Source: Clostridiales bacterium (GTDB lineage: Bacteria > Bacillota > Clostridia > Oscillospirales > Oscillospiraceae). From it: a stretch of DNA of 53,150 nt. Position 1 is the first letter of the stretch. Each line of letters opens with the position of its first letter. Below are positions 38,166-47,769 of this stretch, piece by piece. The position numbers and the translations under genes are program-made. The DNA lies in assembly GCA_004555655.1 (NCBI GenBank), contig SFHJ01000020.1:1-53150 (forward strand). Direction: 5' to 3'. Under the pieces are notes generated by a model. It saw only the letters and a program-made list of their open reading frames with translations, was not told where the DNA came from and did no database searches.

Positions 38166-38758
38166 GGCGTCTGCGCCTCCTGCTTTGCAGGCGTTTCCTG
38201 CGTCATCTGCTGCCCGATGGTGAGCTGCTCCTTCCCGCTTCCAATTTCCACGCGTTCGATCTCGGGCAGCTCGTCCAGCGACTGCAGGCCGAACACGCGC
38301 AGAAAGTCTGGCGTCGTTTCGTACAAAATCGGCCGCCCGGGCACGTTCAGGCGTCCTGCCTCACAGATGAGCTTTTTGGTGAGCAGCGCGCTGACCGAAT
38401 ACGCGCTGTCGACGCCGCGGATCTGCTCGATATACGCTTTTGTCGTGGGCTGATAGTACGCGATGACCGTCAGCGTTTCAAGCTGCGACGGCGAGAGCTT
38501 GGGCGGCTTGCGCGTCTCAAGCGTCTTTGTAACAAGCTCGGCATACTCGCCGGCCGAGCACATCTGGTACGCGTCATCCAGCCGCACCACACGTATGCCG
38601 CTGCGCTCAAAGGCCAGCTTGTCCATCAGCGCCTTGGCCGCCGTATGGATCTCATCCGGGTCAACCTGCAGCGTCAGCGCCATGCGCTCGGCCGCAACCG
38701 GCTCGCCCGCGGCAAACAAGATCGCCGTCAGCGCCCTTTGCAGTTCATCGTGTTCCAT
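38162..38758 (-). CDS. scpB: Segregation and condensation protein B
   Basis: This 198-residue protein is the winged-helix kleisin-interacting subunit of the SMC-ScpAB condensin. It contains AILFAAGEPVAAERMA near the start, LSPSQLETLTVIAYYQPTTKAYIEQIRGVDS (core LETLTVIAYYQP and EQIRGVDS) and GRPILYETTPDFLRVFGL (core LYETTPDFLRVFGL), all diagnostic. Length is usual. It follows scpA after nine bases and overlaps the DUF2953 start. Confidence 0.95.
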   Translation of the reverse strand: MEHDELQRALTAILFAAGEPVAAERMALTLQVDPDEIHTAAKALMDKLAFERSGIRVVRLDDAYQMCSAGEYAELVTKTLETRKPPKLSPSQLETLTVIAYYQPTTKAYIEQIRGVDSAYSVSALLTKKLICEAGRLNVPGRPILYETTPDFLRVFGLQSLDELPEIERVEIGSGKEQLTIGQQMTQETPAKQEAQTP

Positions 38759-38767
38759 ACGCGCCTC

Positions 38768-39556
38768 CTACCGTCCGGCCTGCGTTTCATCCGGCATTTT
38801 GAGAAATTTGACGGTCGCGCCGTCTGCTTCGGCGTCAACGGACACCGACTTTAGTTTGCATAATTCAAGAACTGCCAGAAACGTCGCCACGATCTCCGAC
38901 CGGCTGCGGTTGCCGCGGAACAGGCTCAAAAACCGCATCACGCCGTGCGAAAGAAGACGGCGCAGGATTTCCGCGGCCTTAACCGTCACGGGATACGGCT
39001 CCACGCCCACGATGCCCGCAAAATTCGACGTCGGCGGCGGGAGCCTGCGCTCACTTCGCTCGGCGATGGCGGCCATGGCATCAAGAAGATCCTGCCGGTC
39101 GTGCTGGTAGCGGTAGCCCTGCTCTTTCTGCAGCGGCTCCGGCGTCTTGGTAAAAAGGCCAAGGCCGATTTCATTGCGCGCGCCAAGCACAGACGCGGCC
39201 TTTTTTATCTGCTCGTAAGCGTCCTTGCGCTGCCGCTCCTCCAGCGAGCGGATCAGAAGTTCCATCTCGCTCTCAGCTTCGGCCTGTTCGGCGGCAGACA
39301 GGAGCATTTTCGTCTTGATATACATGAGGTGCGAGGCCATGGCGATGAACTCGCTGGCGATCTCCATGTCCATGCGCTTCATTTCGTCCAGATACGCCAG
39401 ATACTGTTCCAGAATCGAGTAGATGCTGACGTCCTGAATGGCGATTTTATTCTTGCTCAACAGCAGCAGGATGACGTCCAGCGGCCCGTCGAAATCCTCC
39501 ATGCTCTCTGCACGCGCACGCACCACGCCCTCGAGGTGATATTGCGGTTGTTCCAT
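38768..39556 (-). CDS. scpA: Segregation and condensation protein A
   Basis: This 262-residue kleisin bridges the SMC heads. The N-terminal part has DFDGPLDVILLLLSKNKIAIQDVSI (core FDGPLDVILLLL), the middle has EFIAMASHLMYIKTKMLL (core ASHLMYIKTKMLL), and the C-terminal winged helix includes RSEIVATFLAVLELCKL. The first ~20 residues are slightly extended. The ATG lies nine bases after the M50 peptidase stop and the gene precedes scpB, the standard order. Confidence 0.95.
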   Translation of the reverse strand: MEQPQYHLEGVVRARAESMEDFDGPLDVILLLLSKNKIAIQDVSIYSILEQYLAYLDEMKRMDMEIASEFIAMASHLMYIKTKMLLSAAEQAEAESEMELLIRSLEERQRKDAYEQIKKAASVLGARNEIGLGLFTKTPEPLQKEQGYRYQHDRQDLLDAMAAIAERSERRLPPPTSNFAGIVGVEPYPVTVKAAEILRRLLSHGVMRFLSLFRGNRSRSEIVATFLAVLELCKLKSVSVDAEADGATVKFLKMPDETQAGR

Positions 39557-39565
39557 TCGGCACCC

Positions 39566-40258
39566 CTATCGGTAAAACTTCAAAAACAGGCCGGCCGGCC
39601 ATGAGCCAACCGCCTGCAGGCCGTCGAGCAGCCCGTTTCTGAGAAACACGAGCGGTGTATCCAGCACGCCCGTGAGCAGCAGCACCATCAAAAGCAGCAT
39701 TCCAAAGCGCTCATAGCGCATGAGCTTCAGATACAGTTCATCCGGCAGCAGAGAGAAGACGACCTTTGACCCGTCGAGCGGCGGGATGGGAAACAGGTTG
39801 AACACGGCAAGGCCGGCGCTGATGATGGCGACATAGTAGAAAAACCAGTCCAGCACCTCAGCCACACGCGACTGCGCCGTCACAACAAAGCACCAGCTCA
39901 CCGATTCCAGCACCACCGCCACATAGGCCAGCAGCACGTTTGATACCGGACCGGCGAGCGCTGTAAGGGCCATCCCCTGCTTGGGATGCCTGAAGTTGCG
40001 CATATCGACCGGCACCGGCTTGGCCCAACCGAAGCGAAACAGCGCCATCATCAGAAGGCCGCCGATATCCACGTGCTTGATGGGATTCAGGGTCAGACGC
40101 CCGGCGTTTTTTGCCGTCCGGTCGCCCAGCCAATACGCCACAAGCCCATGGCACGCCTCGTGGAACGTGATACAAAGCAGCGACGCGCACACCAGCAGCG
40201 CCGTCTGCCACACGCCGTCAAATTGCAGCTGCTTGAGCCAGGCAATAAAAGAATCCAA
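39566..40258 (-). CDS. Site-2 protease family zinc peptidase (M50, YwhC-like)
   Basis: This 230-residue polytopic protein is an intramembrane metalloprotease. HEACH near residue 33 is the HExxH zinc motif. LNPIKHVDIGG and NLFPIPPLDGSKV, with the third zinc ligand Asp, follow in family order. It belongs to the short M50 group that precedes scpA in many Bacillota; the substrate is unknown. The start is TTG at 40256-40258 with AAGGAAG eight bases upstream. It is the first gene of the operon, with a near-consensus promoter. Confidence 0.9.
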   Translation of the reverse strand: MDSFIAWLKQLQFDGVWQTALLVCASLLCITFHEACHGLVAYWLGDRTAKNAGRLTLNPIKHVDIGGLLMMALFRFGWAKPVPVDMRNFRHPKQGMALTALAGPVSNVLLAYVAVVLESVSWCFVVTAQSRVAEVLDWFFYYVAIISAGLAVFNLFPIPPLDGSKVVFSLLPDELYLKLMRYERFGMLLLMVLLLTGVLDTPLVFLRNGLLDGLQAVGSWPAGLFLKFYR

Positions 40259-40291
40259 AGCAAAATCTTCCTTATCGGCATAGTTTTATTC

Positions 40292-40320
40292 AGTATAACA
40301 CATCTTTTTCCGCTTGACAA
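40292..40320 (-). promoter_or_regulatory. Promoter of the M50-scpAB-gerW-dacF-rluB operon
   Basis: On the minus strand TTGTCA (40320-40315) and TATACT (40297-40292) are separated by exactly 17 bases. The start codon follows about 27 bases after the predicted transcript start. Confidence 0.85.
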
Positions 40321-40344
40321 GGAAAACGGCACGCGTGAATGCTT

Positions 40345-40372
40345 TGCCCCGAAAGCATCCGCTTTCGGGGCA
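40345..40372 (-). terminator. Hairpin after engB, likely terminator
   Basis: A perfect 12-bp stem (TGCCCCGAAAGC with its complement, loop ATCC) starts seven bases past the engB stop. The T-tract on the minus strand is weak (AAGCATT), so termination may be partial. It sits just upstream of the next operon's promoter. Confidence 0.7.
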
Positions 40373-40378
40373 TACAGG

Positions 40379-40966
40379 TTATTCTCCGGCCGCGCGCAGT
40401 ACGAACGCCAGAAGTGCGTCGCGTCCGGCACCGTTTTCCGCCGAAAACGGGATGATCTCAACCGTTTCCGGCAGCGTGAGCGTTTCACGGATGCAGGCGA
40501 GGTTCGGCTCAATCTCGCTCTTTTTGAGCTTGTCGAGCTTGTTGGCGACGACCACAAACGGCTTGCCGGTGGCCTTGAAGCACTCGGCCATGGTGATATC
40601 GTTGGCGGTCGGCTTGTGGCGGCTGTCGACGATCATCACGCCGTAATCCAGCGTATCGGGCGCGGCAAAGTACGACTCCATGAGCTTGGCCCAGCGGGCC
40701 TTCTCTTTTTCCGAAACCTTCGCGTAGCCATAGCCCGGCAGATCGACAAGATACGCCTTCTCATCAAGCTTGAAAAAATTGATGTGCGTGGTCTTGCCGG
40801 GGGCCTGTCCCACGCGGGCAAAATTCTTGCGCTGCAGAAGACGGTTGATGACAGAGGACTTTCCCACGTTCGACTTGCCCGCAAACGCAATCTGGGGCAA
40901 GCCGTCCTTGGGACAGTCAGCCACCGATACGGCCGAACGGATAAATTCCACATTGTGCAGATTCAT
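40379..40966 (-). CDS. ysxC: Ribosome biogenesis GTP-binding protein YihA/YsxC/EngB
   Basis: This 195-residue GTPase is needed for 50S subunit assembly. The G motifs are visible: GKSNVGKSS (G1), TTHINFF with the G2 Thr, DLPGYGYAKVS (G3), and NKLDKL (G4). Family landmark PQIAFAGKSNVGKSSVIN (core AFAGKSNVGKSS) is exact. It follows lon after eight bases, the classic Bacillota lon-ysxC order, and ends the tig-clpPX-lon block. Confidence 0.96.
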   Translation of the reverse strand: MNLHNVEFIRSAVSVADCPKDGLPQIAFAGKSNVGKSSVINRLLQRKNFARVGQAPGKTTHINFFKLDEKAYLVDLPGYGYAKVSEKEKARWAKLMESYFAAPDTLDYGVMIVDSRHKPTANDITMAECFKATGKPFVVVANKLDKLKKSEIEPNLACIRETLTLPETVEIIPFSAENGAGRDALLAFVLRAAGE

Positions 40967-40974
40967 GGCTTCAC

Positions 40975-43404
40975 CTACTGACGGATGCCGCTCTTGCGGC
41001 GCGCCGGCTTGGCGGGCGTGAGCGGCAGCGGGGCCGGCTGCGGCTGCGCTTCCGGCTGCGCGGCAGACGGCTGCGTGAGCTTGGAAAAGTCAAGGCTTGC
41101 AGAAATGACGCTGTCGACATGCTCAACGGCAATAAAGTTGAGCGCGTTTCTGACCAGCGGGTCGATCTCCTGCAGGTCTTTTTCGTTCGCAGCCGGGATG
41201 ATGACCGTCTTGATACCGTGGCGCAGCGCGGCCATGGTCTTTTCGCGCAGACCGCCGATCGGCAGTACGCGGCCACGGATAGAGATCTCGCCCGTCATGG
41301 CGATATCACGCCTGACCGGCGCGCCGGTGAGCGCCGAGACAATCGCCGTACAGATGGTAATGCCGGCCGACGGGCCATCCTTGGGTACAGCCCCCTCGGG
41401 GAAGTGGACATGGATGTCCTTCGTCTTGTAAAAATCGGCGGGCAGGCCGAAGTGCGCTGTGCGCGAGCGGATGTAGCTCATCGCTGCGTACACGGATTCC
41501 TTCATCACGTCGCCGAGGTTGCCCGTCAGCTCCAGCTTGCCGCTGCCGTCGACCACATTGACCTCAACCTGCAGCGTCTCTCCGCCCACCTGCGTCCACG
41601 CAAGACCCGTGACAAGGCCCACCTGGTCGGCCGCGGGCATGGGATCTGGCAGGTATTTGCGCGGGCCAAGATAGCACTCAAGATTTGCGCCGCTAATCAC
41701 AATGCGCCTGGGCGCGCCGTCGGAGACGAAGCGCATCGCGCACTTGCGGCACACGGCCGCCAGCTCGCGCTCGAGCTGGCGCACGCCGGACTCGCGCGTA
41801 TAGCAGGCGATGATATCGCGGATGGCATCATCGCTCACGCGCACGCTGCCGCGGGCAAGGCCGTGTTTTTCCAGCTGCTTGGGCAGAAGATGCCGCCTTG
41901 CAATCTGCAGCTTTTCTTCATCGGTGTAGGAGCCCAACTCAATGACCTCCATCCGGTCGAGCAGTGCCCGCGGGATGGTGTCGGTGGTGTTGGCGGTGGT
42001 GATGAACATGCACTCGTGCAGGTCGAACGGCACCTCAAGATAGTGGTCGCGGAAGGTCGAATTCTGCGCAGAATCGAGCACCTCCAGCAGCGCCGAGGCG
42101 GGGTCTCCTTTATAGTCGCTGCCGAGCTTGTCGATCTCATCGAGCAGCAGCAGCGCGTTTTTTGACTTCGCCTGCGCCACGGCTGTCATGATGCGGCCAG
42201 GCATGGCGCCGATATACGTCTTGCGGTGGCCGCGGATCTCGGCCTCGTCGTGCACGCCGCCGAGCGAGAGCCTGGCCAGATTGCGGTTCAGCGCCTTGGC
42301 AATCGAGATGGCGATAGACGTCTTGCCCACGCCGGGAGGCCCGACGAGGCACAAAATCTGGCCCGGCAGCTGCGGAGCCAGCTGGCGCACGGCCAGCGTC
42401 TCAAGTACGCGCTTTTTTACCTTTTCCAGGCCATAGTGGTCAGCGTCGAGGATTTTTTCGGCCTGCTTCACGTCCAGCCGCTCCTCGGTGCGCTCGTTCC
42501 ACGGCAGCTCCAGTACCGTGTCGAGGTAGTTGCGGATGACGCTGGCCTCGGCAGAACCCGCCTGCTGCTTGGCAAGGCGCTTCGTCTCCTTGAGCAGCTT
42601 TTCTTCCGTCTGTTCGGGAAGATGCAGCGCGCGGATCTTGTCGGCGTAGCTTCCTGCGTCGTCGTCCTCGTCCTCGCCCAGCTCGTCGCGGATGACATGC
42701 AGCTGCTCGCGCAGATAGTAGTCGCGCTGGCCCTTGTCCACGCTTTTTTGCACCTTGTCGGAGATCTCGTTTTCCAGCTTCAGAATATCCAGCTCTTTTG
42801 CCAGCAGCTTCACCGCCAGCTCCAGCCGCCTGACCGGATGCAGCTGCTCGAGCAGCTGCTGTTTATCCTGATAGGAAAACGTCGCATTCTGGCCGATAAA
42901 ATCGGCCACGTATCCGGGATCTTCGGACGAAAGCACCTGCAGAAAGCTCTCAGGCGCATTCTTCCCGGACATATCGGCAAACTGTTCAAACAGGCTGTGC
43001 GCCTGCCGCACAAGCGCCTGCACGCGCACAAGCGACGAATTACACGTGCCGGAGTCCACCTGCATCACGCGGCCAAACAGATACGGCTCAGACTGGATGC
43101 AGTCGACAAGCTGCGCGCGATATTTGCCCTCGACCAGAATGCGCATATTGTCGCCCGGCAGCCGCAGAATCTGCTTGATGACAGACACGGTACCGAACTC
43201 ATACAGCGCATCGCGTTTCGGGTCGTCGTCTTCCAGCTCGCGCTGGGCAACGAGAAAGATCTGCTGGTCGCTGCGGATGGCTTCTTCCACCGCGCGGGCG
43301 GACTTGATCCGGCCGACGTCAAAATGCGTTGTCATACCGGGAAACACGACCAGACCGCGCAGCGCCAGCACCGGCAGGCATACGAACGGCTTATATTCAC
43401 TCAT
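40975..43404 (-). CDS. lon: ATP-dependent endopeptidase La (Lon)
   Basis: This 809-residue protein is a LonA protease. It has the N-terminal LON substrate domain (~1-200) and an AAA+ module with Walker A GPPGVGKTS, Walker B LLLDEIDKL, and a sensor region. The C-terminal protease has the Ser679-Lys722 dyad in PKDGPSAG and LREKTMAAL. The last ~35 residues form a Pro/Ala/Gln-rich tail beyond the protease core, probably disordered. The start ATG follows AAAGGAG. It is separated from clpX by a terminator, so it likely has its own promoter in the 51 bases between, though none is clear. Confidence 0.97.
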   Translation of the reverse strand: MSEYKPFVCLPVLALRGLVVFPGMTTHFDVGRIKSARAVEEAIRSDQQIFLVAQRELEDDDPKRDALYEFGTVSVIKQILRLPGDNMRILVEGKYRAQLVDCIQSEPYLFGRVMQVDSGTCNSSLVRVQALVRQAHSLFEQFADMSGKNAPESFLQVLSSEDPGYVADFIGQNATFSYQDKQQLLEQLHPVRRLELAVKLLAKELDILKLENEISDKVQKSVDKGQRDYYLREQLHVIRDELGEDEDDDAGSYADKIRALHLPEQTEEKLLKETKRLAKQQAGSAEASVIRNYLDTVLELPWNERTEERLDVKQAEKILDADHYGLEKVKKRVLETLAVRQLAPQLPGQILCLVGPPGVGKTSIAISIAKALNRNLARLSLGGVHDEAEIRGHRKTYIGAMPGRIMTAVAQAKSKNALLLLDEIDKLGSDYKGDPASALLEVLDSAQNSTFRDHYLEVPFDLHECMFITTANTTDTIPRALLDRMEVIELGSYTDEEKLQIARRHLLPKQLEKHGLARGSVRVSDDAIRDIIACYTRESGVRQLERELAAVCRKCAMRFVSDGAPRRIVISGANLECYLGPRKYLPDPMPAADQVGLVTGLAWTQVGGETLQVEVNVVDGSGKLELTGNLGDVMKESVYAAMSYIRSRTAHFGLPADFYKTKDIHVHFPEGAVPKDGPSAGITICTAIVSALTGAPVRRDIAMTGEISIRGRVLPIGGLREKTMAALRHGIKTVIIPAANEKDLQEIDPLVRNALNFIAVEHVDSVISASLDFSKLTQPSAAQPEAQPQPAPLPLTPAKPARRKSGIRQ

Positions 43405-43455
43405 ATTGGATTCTCCTTTCGTTGGAGGTAACCGGCTTCACGCCGGGATGTGCAA

Positions 43456-43488
43456 AAGAAGGGAGCCTGAATGAACTGCTCCCTTCTT
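43456..43488 (-). terminator. Terminator after clpX
   Basis: An 11-bp perfect stem (AAGAAGGGAGC with GCTCCCTTCTT) with an 11-base loop ends with TTTTGC on the minus strand. It lies a few bases past the clpX stop and divides the tig-clpPX unit from lon. Confidence 0.75.
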
Positions 43489-43492
43489 GCTG

Positions 43493-44758
<1,266 letters not shown>

Positions 44759-44785
44759 AGTGACTCCTCCTTTCGGGGTAAAAGA

Positions 44786-45367
44786 TTATCGTTTGTCGAT
44801 CACCTTGTCGATCAGGCCGTACTCCAGCGCTTCCTGCGCGCTCATGAAGTTGTCGCGCTCGCAGTCGGCAGCTACAACGTCAACGGGCTTTCCGGTGTTG
44901 GCGGCGAGGATCTCGTTGATACGCTTTTTGATGGTTTCCAGACGCTTGAGGTGGATGGCCATGTCGGTAATCTGGCCCTGCGTACCGGCAGAAGGCTGAT
45001 GGATCATAATCTCGGCGTTCGGCAGCGCCATGCGCTTGCCCTTTGTACCGGCAGCCAGCAGGAACGCGCCCATGGAAGCCGCCATGCCGACGCAGATCGT
45101 GGACACATCGCACTTGATGTACTGCATGGTATCATAAATCGCCATACCGTCGGTCACACTGCCGCCGGGGCTGTTGATATAAAACTGGATATCCTTATCG
45201 GGGTCCTGCGCCTCGAGATACAGCAGCTGCGCCACGATCAGACTGGCGGTGGTGCTGTTGACCTCTTCGGACAACATGATGATACGGTCATTGAGCAGCC
45301 GCGAGAAAATATCATACGAACGCTCGCCGCGGCTGGTCTGCTCGACAACATACGGAACTAAGCTCAT
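44786..45367 (-). CDS. clpP: ATP-dependent Clp protease proteolytic subunit
   Basis: This 193-residue serine peptidase forms the two-ring barrel of the Clp protease. The catalytic triad is Ser98 (GMAASMGAFLL), His123 (MIHQPSAG) and Asp172 (RDNFMSA). The N-terminal SYDIFSRLL and the hydrophobic INSPGGSV motif are in place, and the length is that of ClpP. It lies between tig and clpX. Confidence 0.97.
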   Translation of the reverse strand: MSLVPYVVEQTSRGERSYDIFSRLLNDRIIMLSEEVNSTTASLIVAQLLYLEAQDPDKDIQFYINSPGGSVTDGMAIYDTMQYIKCDVSTICVGMAASMGAFLLAAGTKGKRMALPNAEIMIHQPSAGTQGQITDMAIHLKRLETIKKRINEILAANTGKPVDVVAADCERDNFMSAQEALEYGLIDKVIDKR

Positions 45368-45417
45368 AGGGACGCTCCTTTCTTCAGATGTAACATTCTA
45401 ACCGCAGGGCAGAAGAA

Positions 45418-46794
45418 TTATTCCTCTGCGCCCGTTTCCGGCTCAGCAGCGGCAGTTTCCGGCTCGGCGGCAGCTTCTTCCGTCTTGGCAGCCTTTTTGC
45501 CGGTCTTCTTCGCGGGCTTTTCTTCCACGGCTACGGCGTTGTCAACGATCAGCTTCACGGCCTTCTTCCCGGCAAGATCACTCTTCACGGCAGCCAGATC
45601 AACGGCCTCGCGGACCTTCTCGATCTCCATCTGATACTGCTCTGCAAGGCGCGCCAGTTCTGCCTCGACCTCTTCATCGGAGACTTCAATGTGCTCCACG
45701 TTCACGATCTCGCTGAGGAGAATGTTCGAACGGACAGTCGTCTCGGCCATCGGGCGCATGCTCTGGCGCATGGCATTGAGGTCGCCGCCCATCATCTTGG
45801 CGTAGTCCTCAAGCTTCATGCCCTGCATCTGCAGCTGATAGGCAAACTGCTCCATGTGCTTGTCCACCTGCTCATCGATCATGCAGGCGGGAATGTCGCA
45901 GGTCATGTTCTTGCCGGCAAGCTCAACAGCTGCGTTTTCAAACGCGCGGTCAGCCGCTTCCTGGCGCTCCTTGGTGATGCGGGCCTTGATGTCCTTCTTC
46001 AGCGCTGCCAGCGTGTCAAATTCGGACACATCCTTGGCAAACTCATCGTCCAGCTCGGGCTTGATGGTCTGCTTGACCTCATGGATCTTGCACTTGAAGA
46101 CCACGGGCTTTCCGGCCAGCTCGGGCGTATAATCCTGCGGGAAGGTGATATCAATGTCCTTCTCGTCACCGGCGGACAGGCCCACCAGCGCCTCTTCAAA
46201 GCCGGGCACGAACGAGCCGGAGCCCAGCGTCAGCGAGTAACCCTCGGCCTTGCCGCCGTCAAACGGCACGCCGTTGTCGAAGCCCTCGAAGTCGAGCACG
46301 ACAGTGTCGCCCATCTCAGCAGCACGCTCGACGGTCTCGATGCGGCTGTTGCGGTCAGCCATGCGGCTGAGTTCCGCGTCGACGTCGGCCTTGCCGACGG
46401 AAACGGCATTCTTCGGCACTTCGATTCCCTTGTAATCGCCCAGCGTGACCTCGGGATACAGCTCAGTCACAACGGTCAGCACCACGCCGCCCTCGGCGGG
46501 CGTATCCATATCGGAAACAGACGGCATACCGACCGCCTTGATCTGCTGCTCGGTAACAGCGGCGGTATAGATCTCAGGGAAGATCTCATTGACGGCGTCT
46601 TCATAGAACACGGTCGCGCCGTACATGCCCTCGACGACCTTGCGCGGGGCCTTGCCCTTGCGGAAGCCGGGGATCATGATGTCCTTGCGGCACTTGGCAT
46701 ACGCCTTGTTCAGGGCAGTTTCAAACTCCGCCTTCTCAATTTCGACGACGATCTTGGCCTTGCCGTTTTCTTTTTCTACGCTCTTTACGTTCAT
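45418..46794 (-). CDS. tig: Trigger factor
   Basis: This 458-residue ribosome-bound chaperone has the N-terminal ribosome-binding domain with PGFRKGKAPRK. The central FKBP-type prolyl isomerase domain contains GDTVVLDFEGF, SGSFVPGFEEALVG, and the C-terminal domain provides the cradle. The final ~45 residues are a Lys/Ala then Glu/Ala/Pro-rich tail. I chose ATG 46792-46794 after AGGAGG; the frame to 46842 has no family residues. An extended -10 promoter lies upstream. Confidence 0.96.
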   Translation of the reverse strand: MNVKSVEKENGKAKIVVEIEKAEFETALNKAYAKCRKDIMIPGFRKGKAPRKVVEGMYGATVFYEDAVNEIFPEIYTAAVTEQQIKAVGMPSVSDMDTPAEGGVVLTVVTELYPEVTLGDYKGIEVPKNAVSVGKADVDAELSRMADRNSRIETVERAAEMGDTVVLDFEGFDNGVPFDGGKAEGYSLTLGSGSFVPGFEEALVGLSAGDEKDIDITFPQDYTPELAGKPVVFKCKIHEVKQTIKPELDDEFAKDVSEFDTLAALKKDIKARITKERQEAADRAFENAAVELAGKNMTCDIPACMIDEQVDKHMEQFAYQLQMQGMKLEDYAKMMGGDLNAMRQSMRPMAETTVRSNILLSEIVNVEHIEVSDEEVEAELARLAEQYQMEIEKVREAVDLAAVKSDLAGKKAVKLIVDNAVAVEEKPAKKTGKKAAKTEEAAAEPETAAAEPETGAEE

Positions 46795-46865
46795 GTGGTT
46801 TTTCCTCCTATGCGGTGCGGCCGACCGGCGGCCGTAATTCACCAGTTTATCATTGAATCCGCTCT

Positions 46866-46874
46866 ATTCTATCA
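46866..46874 (-). promoter_or_regulatory. Extended -10 promoter of tig-clpP-clpX
   Basis: On the minus strand TGATAGAAT fits TG-n-TAGAAT (-10 hexamer 46871-46866). A -35 match is weak. The tig ATG is about 70 bases downstream. Confidence 0.55.
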
Positions 46875-46915
46875 GAGATTTCGCAAGATTTCCACTGTTT
46901 TTTTGAAACTTTTTC

Positions 46916-47083
46916 TAAGGCAGCACCGCGCAATTGCGTCTGCGATCTTCGGCGGCTCTTTTGTCCCAATATTGCCGTTTGAAAAACTTGAAATACATCC
47001 AGTATTCCTGCGTTTTTCAAACGTTGTCTTGTGCCAAACGATCTCGCCGAATTCTCTTGCCGAATTGTGCGGTGATGCCCTAA
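46916..47083. repeat. MITE-like imperfect palindrome with terminal inverted repeats
   Basis: The left end (AAGGCAGCACCGCGCAATTG) and the complement of the right end (AGGGCATCACCGCACAATTC) match at most positions. Inside, CGTTTGAAAAAC (46978-46989) pairs with GTTTTTCAAACG (47011-47022). The arms between are also imperfectly complementary, so the ~168-base element could fold into one long hairpin. It contains no gene. It lies between the tig promoter region and the phosphoesterase gene and overlaps that gene's stop codon. It looks like a non-autonomous repeat; other copies would have to be found in the genome. Confidence 0.8.
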
Positions 47084-47769
47084 TCCAATACTTTTTGTGG
47101 TGTGAAATTTACATAATCAGCAGAAACCAAGCGGAAATCGATTCCGTCCGACTCGCCCTGGATGGCCAGGCGGATGCTGTCGGCGTGCAGATGTCCATAA
47201 TAACACCGCTTTACGCCGTATTCATGAAGAAGCTGTAAAATTTCGGGACATTCGTATCCGCGGTATTTGGGCGGGTAGTGCAGAAAGCAGAGCTTTTCGC
47301 GTTCACCTGCGGCCTTGAGCGAGGCTTCCAGCCGTCCAAGCTCGCGGCGGAAGATCTTCTCATCATGCGTGCCCTGCCTGTCCTCCTCATAGAACCAGCC
47401 GCGCGTGCCGCACAGCGCAAATTCGCCGTATAGCGCGCAGCTGTTATGGATGAGCTCCAGATTTTCAAAGCCATGGTCCCCGCAAAAACGCTCGAACTTG
47501 CGCTTTGTCGTCCACCAGTAGTCGTGGTTTCCCTTGACGATGAGCTTGCGGCCCGGCAGACCCGCCAGAAAGGCAAAATCCGGCGCGGCCTGCTCCATGT
47601 CCAGCGCCCAGCTGAGATCGCCCAGCAGCACAAGGGTATCGTCCGGCGTGAGAACGGAAAAGCCCGCGCGGAGCTTCTCCATGTATCCCTCCCACCTGCC
47701 GCCGAATACGTCCATCGGCTTGTCCGCACCCAGGCACAGGTGCGGATCGCCCAATGCATACAGCGCCAT
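47080..47769 (-). CDS. Metallophosphoesterase (predicted phosphohydrolase)
   Basis: This 229-residue calcineurin-like phosphoesterase has the metal motifs ALGDPHL, LLGDLSW (GD-x-x), KGNHDYWW (GNHD) and YYGHLHAD (GHLH). It resembles COG1768-type proteins of about 230 residues; the substrate is unknown. The ATG overlaps the thrC stop as TGATG, so it is the last gene of the lepB-rbgA-rnhB-yraN-M19-thrC run. Its stop codon TAG falls within the terminal repeat of the MITE-like element. Confidence 0.9.
   Translation of the reverse strand: MALYALGDPHLCLGADKPMDVFGGRWEGYMEKLRAGFSVLTPDDTLVLLGDLSWALDMEQAAPDFAFLAGLPGRKLIVKGNHDYWWTTKRKFERFCGDHGFENLELIHNSCALYGEFALCGTRGWFYEEDRQGTHDEKIFRRELGRLEASLKAAGEREKLCFLHYPPKYRGYECPEILQLLHEYGVKRCYYGHLHADSIRLAIQGESDGIDFRLVSADYVNFTPQKVLD

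Noticed and set aside
45691..47238. 515-residue plus-strand open frame opposite tig
   Set aside because: It crosses the MITE-like repeat and intergenic DNA, and trigger factor on the other strand is unmistakable.
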